Assembly (NCBI RefSeq): GCF_000142905.1 | Contig: NW_013657661.1 | Span: forward strand, 1 to 20,459 | DNA: 20,459 nt | DNA from: Thecamonas trahens ATCC 50062 | Taxonomy: Eukaryota > Apusozoa > Apusomonadida > Apusomonadidae | Direction of reading: 5' to 3' | Part shown: piece after piece, positions 15,862 to 20,459 of the stretch | Position numbering within the stretch: position 1 is the first letter of the stretch | How the letters are laid out: every line of letters begins with the position of its first letter | The notes under the pieces: generated by a model | Database searches by the model: none | What the model saw: the letters and a program-made list of their open reading frames with translations, nothing else | Told to the model about the DNA's origin: nothing | Program-made: the position numbers and the translations under genes

Positions 15862-18689
15862 ATGTCACTCTCCACCACCCGCAAGTCGCTTTATGTGGAC
15901 TTTGGCACACCACCGCCGGGCTACGTGCCTGGGTTGGGGCGGGGTGCCGTCGGCTTTACCACCAAGATGGACATTGCCACGGCGAGGTTCTCTGGGCCTC
16001 AGTTACCAGGGGCAAGCACAAACTCATCGAGCAGCAAGGCGAGCAAGAGCAAGTCATCGACAGTATCTGGAGTGCCTGGACAGTTTGACGATGCTGTGTT
16101 TGAGGCGGAAGATGCAGAGGCGGATGCTATCTGGGCTGCGGTCGACGCAAAGGTCAATCGGCACACCGAAGAAGCGCAGAAGCGGAAGGATGCTGCGGCA
16201 GAGGCAGAGGAGTCACAGAGAGGCATCAAGCTCCATGCTCAGTTTGCTGATCTTCGTCGCGAGCTGACAAATGTGACCGTGGATGAGTGGGAGTCAATCC
16301 CTGAAGTCGGCCAGGTGGCGTACGTGCCCAAGCAGACCGCAGGCGCTGCTGCCGCCATGCCTGTCCCGGACTCGGTCCTCCGCATGCAGGTTGAGAACGA
16401 CATGTTTTCGCGCTCGTCGCGGGTCGGAGCCTCGGGCTTGACTCCGGCAGAGTTGGCGGCCCAGGATGCCACCACCACCGACTTGCGCAAGCTCGGCGAG
16501 GCCCGCGCGTCGGCGGTCTCGGCCCGGCTCGACGTCGCTGCCGCCGGTCTCGGTGCGTCCGCCCCCAGCGGTAGCGGCAACGGCTCGGTCAACGCCGAGG
16601 CCTACCTACAGCAGCTGGAGAGCCAGACGCTCGAGGCTGCGGCCCGGGTGGCCGACGACCGCAAGCTCCGCGAGTTGCTCACCTCTCTCCGCGCCACCTA
16701 CTCGGAGCACGCGCCGAGCTGGATTGCCGCCGCCCGGCTGGAGGAAGCAGCCGGCAAGATGCGCTCGGCTCGCAAGATTGCGCTTGAGGGCTGCGGCGAG
16801 GCACCCGACTCGGCCGACATGTGGCTCGAGGCGGCACGGCTGTGCCAGCCCGACGAGGCCAAGCGGGTGCTCGCCCGCGCCGCATCGCGCCTTCCACGCG
16901 CCGTCGAGGTGTGGATGGCCGCCGCCCGGCTCGAGATGACCGACGCCGCAAAGCGGACCGTCTACCGCAAGGCGCTGGAGGCGAACCCAACGTCGGCGGT
17001 CCTGTGGAAGGCAGCAGTCCAGCTGGAGCCGCCGCACAAGGCTCGGGTCCTCCTCACCGAAGCCGTCAAGTGCGTGCCGGCCGACGTCGACCTCTGGCTG
17101 GCACTGGCGCGGCTGCAGTCGTACGGCGACGCCCGCGAAACGCTCAACGCTGCGCGTGCCGCTGTCGATCCGGACTCCCTCGTCCGAGTCTGGGTCGCAG
17201 TTTGTCGCCTCGAGGAGGCACGCGCAGTGCCCGAGCCGCGAGAGCCAGCCGACGCTGCCCGCGATCTGCCGCATCCCAACGTGGCGCACGTGGCACAGGC
17301 TGCTGTGACCGAGCTCGCCAGCTCCGGCATCGTTCGTGACGCCGAAGCATGGCACAGCCACATCGCCCGAGCCGAGCGCGCCGGCTTCCCAACACCGCCC
17401 AGGGTCTTGCGCTTGCAAGCCTCTTTGCAACGCCGCTCGACACCGCAGCCGCCACTGAGGCGGCCGAGCGGTATGCGGGCGAAGGTCTCCACCGGGTTGC
17501 AAGTGCAGTGCTGGCGCGGGCGCGAGGAGACGCGCCAGACGATCCAGCGCTGTGGGCGCGGGCAGCGGCCCTCGCGCCGTCAGAGACAGTCCGACTCGCG
17601 GTGCTGCGGGCGTCAGTGTCTGCCCTGCCGACAGCCCCGCTTCTGTGGCTTATGGCGGCCAAGGCGGTGTGGCAGGCTGGTGAACTCGGCGAGGCGCGGC
17701 AGTTGCTGGCTGCGGCGTCTGCCGCAGTCCCGCGGTGCGAGCCGATTCTGCTCGCTGGTGCCAAGCTCGAAACGCTCGCTGGCGCTGCTGACGCCGCGGG
17801 TGCGCTGCTGGCGCGGGCACGGGCCGAGACGCCATCGGCCCGGGTCTGGGTCAAGTCAGCAGTCCACGCCCGGATGATTGGCGACGCCGCCGGGCTGGCC
17901 GAGCTTCTGGCGTCGGGCCGCAGCTCGTGGCCAGACGAAGCCAAGCTGTGGATGATGGCCGGCCAGAGTGCAGCGACGCCTGCAGAAGCTGCCGCTATCT
18001 ACCGCGATGGTCTGCGGGCAGTTCCGACCTCGGCGCCGCTGTGGCTCCTCCTCGCACAGACGCAGGTTGACGAGGGGAAGCTCGTGGCGGCACGAGCGAC
18101 GCTCGAGCGCGGGCGCGAGGCGCTGCCTAGCTCTGACGAGGTGCTCGAGGGCGCCGCCAAGATCGAGATGATGGCTGGCAACCGCGAGGCCGCGGGGCAG
18201 ATTGTGGCCGAGGGCCTGGCGGCGCTGCCGCGGTCGGGTCGCCTCTGGGTCCTTGCCATCGAGCTGGAGCCGCCGGCCAAGAAGCGCTCGCGGGCGATGG
18301 ACGCGGTGAAGGCTGCAAAGAGTGAGGCGCGGATCCTGACGTATGTGGCGCGGCTTTTCATGTTTATGCGGCTCGGCGAAAAGGCCAAAGCGTGGCTCCA
18401 GCAGGCGCGCAAGGTCGACTCGAGCTACGGCGACGCGTGGGCCTGGGCATGGGCCATCGGAAGTGATGACGAGCGGGGAGTGCTCGAGGCCGACGTTCGC
18501 GCCTCTGAGCCGCGGTACGGCGAGGCGTGGATCGCGGTGGCCAAAGCCGACAGCGCGCGGGCACTGGGGCTCGCCGATGTGCTGCAGCGGGTTGGTCACA
18601 GGTGCGCCGGCGTGCATGCTGCCGCGGTCGCCGCTGGCGTGTTCTCGGATCCTGGCGCGCTGTCGAGGCTAGTGGTGCTGCCCGAGTGA
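15862..18689 (+). CDS. PRPF6: Pre-mRNA-processing factor 6 (U5/tri-snRNP), one frameshift
   Basis: PRPF6/Prp6 bridges U5 and U4/U6 in the tri-snRNP. The N-terminal domain has GYVPGLGRGAVGFTTKMDIA, EDAEADAIWAAVDAKV, LHAQFADLRREL and WESIPEVG, all Prp6 hallmarks. HAT/TPR-type repeats follow to the end (SWIAAARLEEAAGKM, DMWLEAARLCQP, VLWKAAVQLE, DLWLALARL, LWLMAAKAVWQAGE, VWVKSAV, LWLLLAQTQVDEGKL, GDAWAWAW, GEAWIAVAKADSA). The first frame keeps homology up to ERAGFP near 17387. From NTAQGLALASLF the homology continues in the frame one base back, to TGA 18689. The shift sits at CCC 17388-17390. One extra base there gives 942 residues, almost exactly the length of human PRPF6 (941). I read it as one gene with a missing base in this sequence. 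An upstream ATG at 15814 is possible. Confidence 0.9.
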
Positions 18690-18703
18690 GACCGGAGGCC
18701 GCA

Positions 18704-20342
18704 TCACCCGCTCCGCTCCCACTCGATGAGATAGTACTCGATGGGCTCGTCGCCGTCAAAGCCGTCGGCCTGCTTGGGCTCGGAAAGGTAAAGGCATCCG
18801 GTGCCGAGAGGCTGGCGCGGACGTTGTCCGAGATGAGCAACAGCTCAGCGTCGCCCTCGTCCTCGCCAAGCACCTCTGCGCGGTTGCGGTTGTAGCCGTA
18901 GATGTCTTCGTCGTCGACAGCATTGAGGACCGGGCCGTAGTCGAGGCCAATGCCGACGAGGGCCTTGTCGTCCTCGACGGCCTGGGCGTCGTTGTAAGCC
19001 GCGAGCGCCTGCTGGGCCTTGACGCAGCCGGCGACAGCGGCGTCGCAGTCGTCAAACAGCATGTACAGGTTGTCAGCCTCGGTCTTGACCAGGTACCCAC
19101 CGTGGGCCTCGAGAATGGGAACCACAATTTTGCGCATGAGCATGATGAGCGAGAGAAAGTGGAGGATGCCGCGCTTGCGGACGGTGCGGGTAAAGCCGGA
19201 CATGTCCGAGACGAGGATGACCTTGGTCTGCTCATACCGCTCACGGATGCGCTCGTCGATGAACTTGGTGTTTCCGGCCCGGTCCTGCAGCAGCCGCTGG
19301 CGGCAGAGCTTGGCAAACGTGCACTCGTGGTAGTGTGTGTCGTGGATGGCGGCGGTGGTCGACGGAGCAACTGGCGAGACGGGAGTTCCCGACGAGGCGC
19401 GGGCGTAGAGCGCGTCAGCGTCGGCCGGCGCCACAGAGCCGATGACCCGGAAGAACGGCAGGTCGACGCCCGACTTTTGACCTTGTCCGGCGCAAACGAC
19501 GCCCGCGCAAAGACTGGGTCGTTCTGGATCTGGGCATACGAACGGTCCGAGATGAGCAGCTCGCCGGGCTCGGCGGTATCCTCACCGAGCTTGGACGAAG
19601 TGTTGACACAGTCGCCGTACAGGTCGTGCGGAATGAGCAGGATCGGGCCCGAGTCGATGCCGATGGAGACCTCGATCCGCATCGCGTCGTCGACCTCGGC
19701 GTTGTACTCGGCGAGCGCCGACATAACCATGATGCCAGTGGCGAGCGCCGTCCGCTCGTCACCAAAGGCCACAAAGGTCTTCTCGCCCTCAAACTTGACA
19801 ATGTTTCCGCCGAGGCCGCGGATGATCGGGTGCGTGATCTGGCGCATTTTCATGATGAGTGCCAGGGCGTGGTAGATGGAGAACTCGTAGACGACGTCAC
19901 CGATGCCGCCCATGGTCATGATGTAGCACACACCAGGAGACTCGAACGTCTCCATGATCCGCGACTCTAGCCGCCGCAACTCGTCGGGCTTGTCCAGCAG
20001 GGCCAGCCTTCTCAGGCAGAGCTCGTTAAAGTCGAGATCAACCATGGCCTCCAGCTCGACATCAAAGGTGATGTCCCCAGCACCGGGCCAGGCGATGCAT
20101 GCGGCTTGGAACTCATGCTCTGACCGGATGACCAGCTTCTTCTCTCCGGCCTTGCCGTACTTGTATACCAGCACCAGCTTGGTCTCCTCAGCCTCGCCCA
20201 CCAGCCCATGGACCATGGCCAGCACTTCCTCCAGCGGGCTTGCCGGCACGATTTCAGCAACTCGGCGTGTCCCATTCCAAACAAAGGTCACCTTGAGCGG
20301 CATGTCTGCTCCAGGGAACAGCGTCTCCACAGGCAGCGACAT
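18704..20342 (-). CDS. PB1-like plus tandem class III nucleotide cyclase-like domains, two frameshifts
   Basis: From ATG 20342, residues 15-86 look like a PB1 domain with the basic Lys17 but without the acidic OPCA cluster. Residues about 138-289 form a first cyclase-like domain (GGNIVKFEGEKTFVAFGDE, SIGIDSGPI, LYGDCVNTSSKLGED). Its two metal-binding Asp positions appear replaced (Thr in IMTMGG, Glu in FEGEK). After a one-base shift at AAAA 19475-19478, a linker leads to a second domain. It has VILVSDMSGFT, YLVKTEADNLYMLF, GIGLDYGPV and IYGYNRNRAEVLGED, and keeps both Asp. A second one-base shift near 18802-18817 leads to GTGCLYLSEPKQ, then EPIEYYLIEWERSG and TGA at 18704, 14 bp from the PRPF6 stop. 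The product is about 546 residues. Class III cyclases make cAMP or cGMP. The missing Lys/Arg partners make actual activity or substrate uncertain. No membrane span is seen. Confidence 0.75.
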
Positions 20343-20459
20343 CTGGTTGCGGACGGGTTGTGATGAGAGGGCGGGAAATTTAGGTCGTGATGCGAGGCGA
20401 GGGGGGGGGGGGGGGGGAGGGGGGAGGGGGAGGGGGGTTGGTCACGTACTGTGTAGTAG
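20343..20459 (-). promoter_or_regulatory. 5' flank of the cyclase-like gene, possible intron
   Basis: On the sense strand a donor-like ACA|GTACGTG begins at 20449 and an acceptor-like CCAG lies at 20346-20343, directly before the ATG. The 107 nt between would resemble the reductase intron in size, donor sequence and C/G tract content. If real, the coding sequence may begin outside this window and the ATG at 20342 would be internal. Otherwise this is simply promoter and leader. Confidence 0.3.
20401..20437. repeat. G-rich tract (G17 plus interrupted G runs)
   Basis: G17 is followed by three further G runs of 5-6, each separated by a single A. It is C-rich on the sense strand of the cyclase-like gene, about 60-95 bp before the ATG. 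Four or more G runs make a G-quadruplex possible. Confidence 0.95.

Noticed and set aside
17404-17459. A 56-nt intron (GTCTTG...GAG) as the explanation of the PRPF6 frame change
   Set aside because: It would restore frame, but the donor is poor. It would also remove residues (TAQGLALASLF and following) that align with the PRPF6 family.
18364-18703. Extension of the second cyclase frame deep into PRPF6 on the opposite strand
   Set aside because: The protein-like sequence leaves this frame near 18810 and continues one base back to a stop at 18704, just clear of PRPF6. The long extension is a result of the frameshift.

Overview
This window looks like nuclear DNA from a GC-rich, compact, free-living unicellular eukaryote. 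It carries a spliceosome factor, a peroxisomal RING peroxin, the RAD1 checkpoint clamp subunit, an APH-1-type gamma-secretase subunit, a DHHC-type protein and GT-AG introns. Genes sit 14-300 bp apart on both strands, with third codon positions strongly C/G. An apusomonad such as Thecamonas is my best guess. That is inference from gene style, not a database match.

Layout from left to right. A helical-repeat-like gene (minus, cut by the left edge) and an unrecognised gene (plus) diverge from a 0.95-kb region. This region contains a near-tandem duplication of about 520 bp that copies the start of both genes. Next are a secreted Cys-rich, probably GPI-anchored protein (plus) and a cysteine desulfurase/selenocysteine lyase (plus), which converges on mitochondrial aconitase (minus). 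Aconitase has a separate 33-nt first exon for the targeting peptide. Then come a DHHC-like membrane protein with a shortened Cys-rich core (minus), diverging from an APH-1-like protein (plus). The APH-1-like gene converges on a spliced 3-ketoacyl-CoA reductase/HSD17B12 homologue (minus). PEX2 (plus) converges on RAD1 (minus), followed by a secreted propeller-like protein (minus). PRPF6/PRP6 (plus) converges on a PB1-like/tandem class III cyclase protein (minus).

The genes are housekeeping functions of separate pathways: Fe-S/sulfur and TCA metabolism, fatty acid elongation, peroxisome import, DNA damage response and splicing. I see no operon logic, mobile element, CRISPR array or RNA gene. 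The notable points are structural: the duplicated bidirectional promoter, recurrent 15-19-nt C/G homopolymers near 5' ends and in introns, and three same-direction single-base frameshifts within 2.1 kb at the right end. There is also the contracted DHHC domain, and cyclase domains with unequal active sites. I did not find a clearly new multi-gene system.
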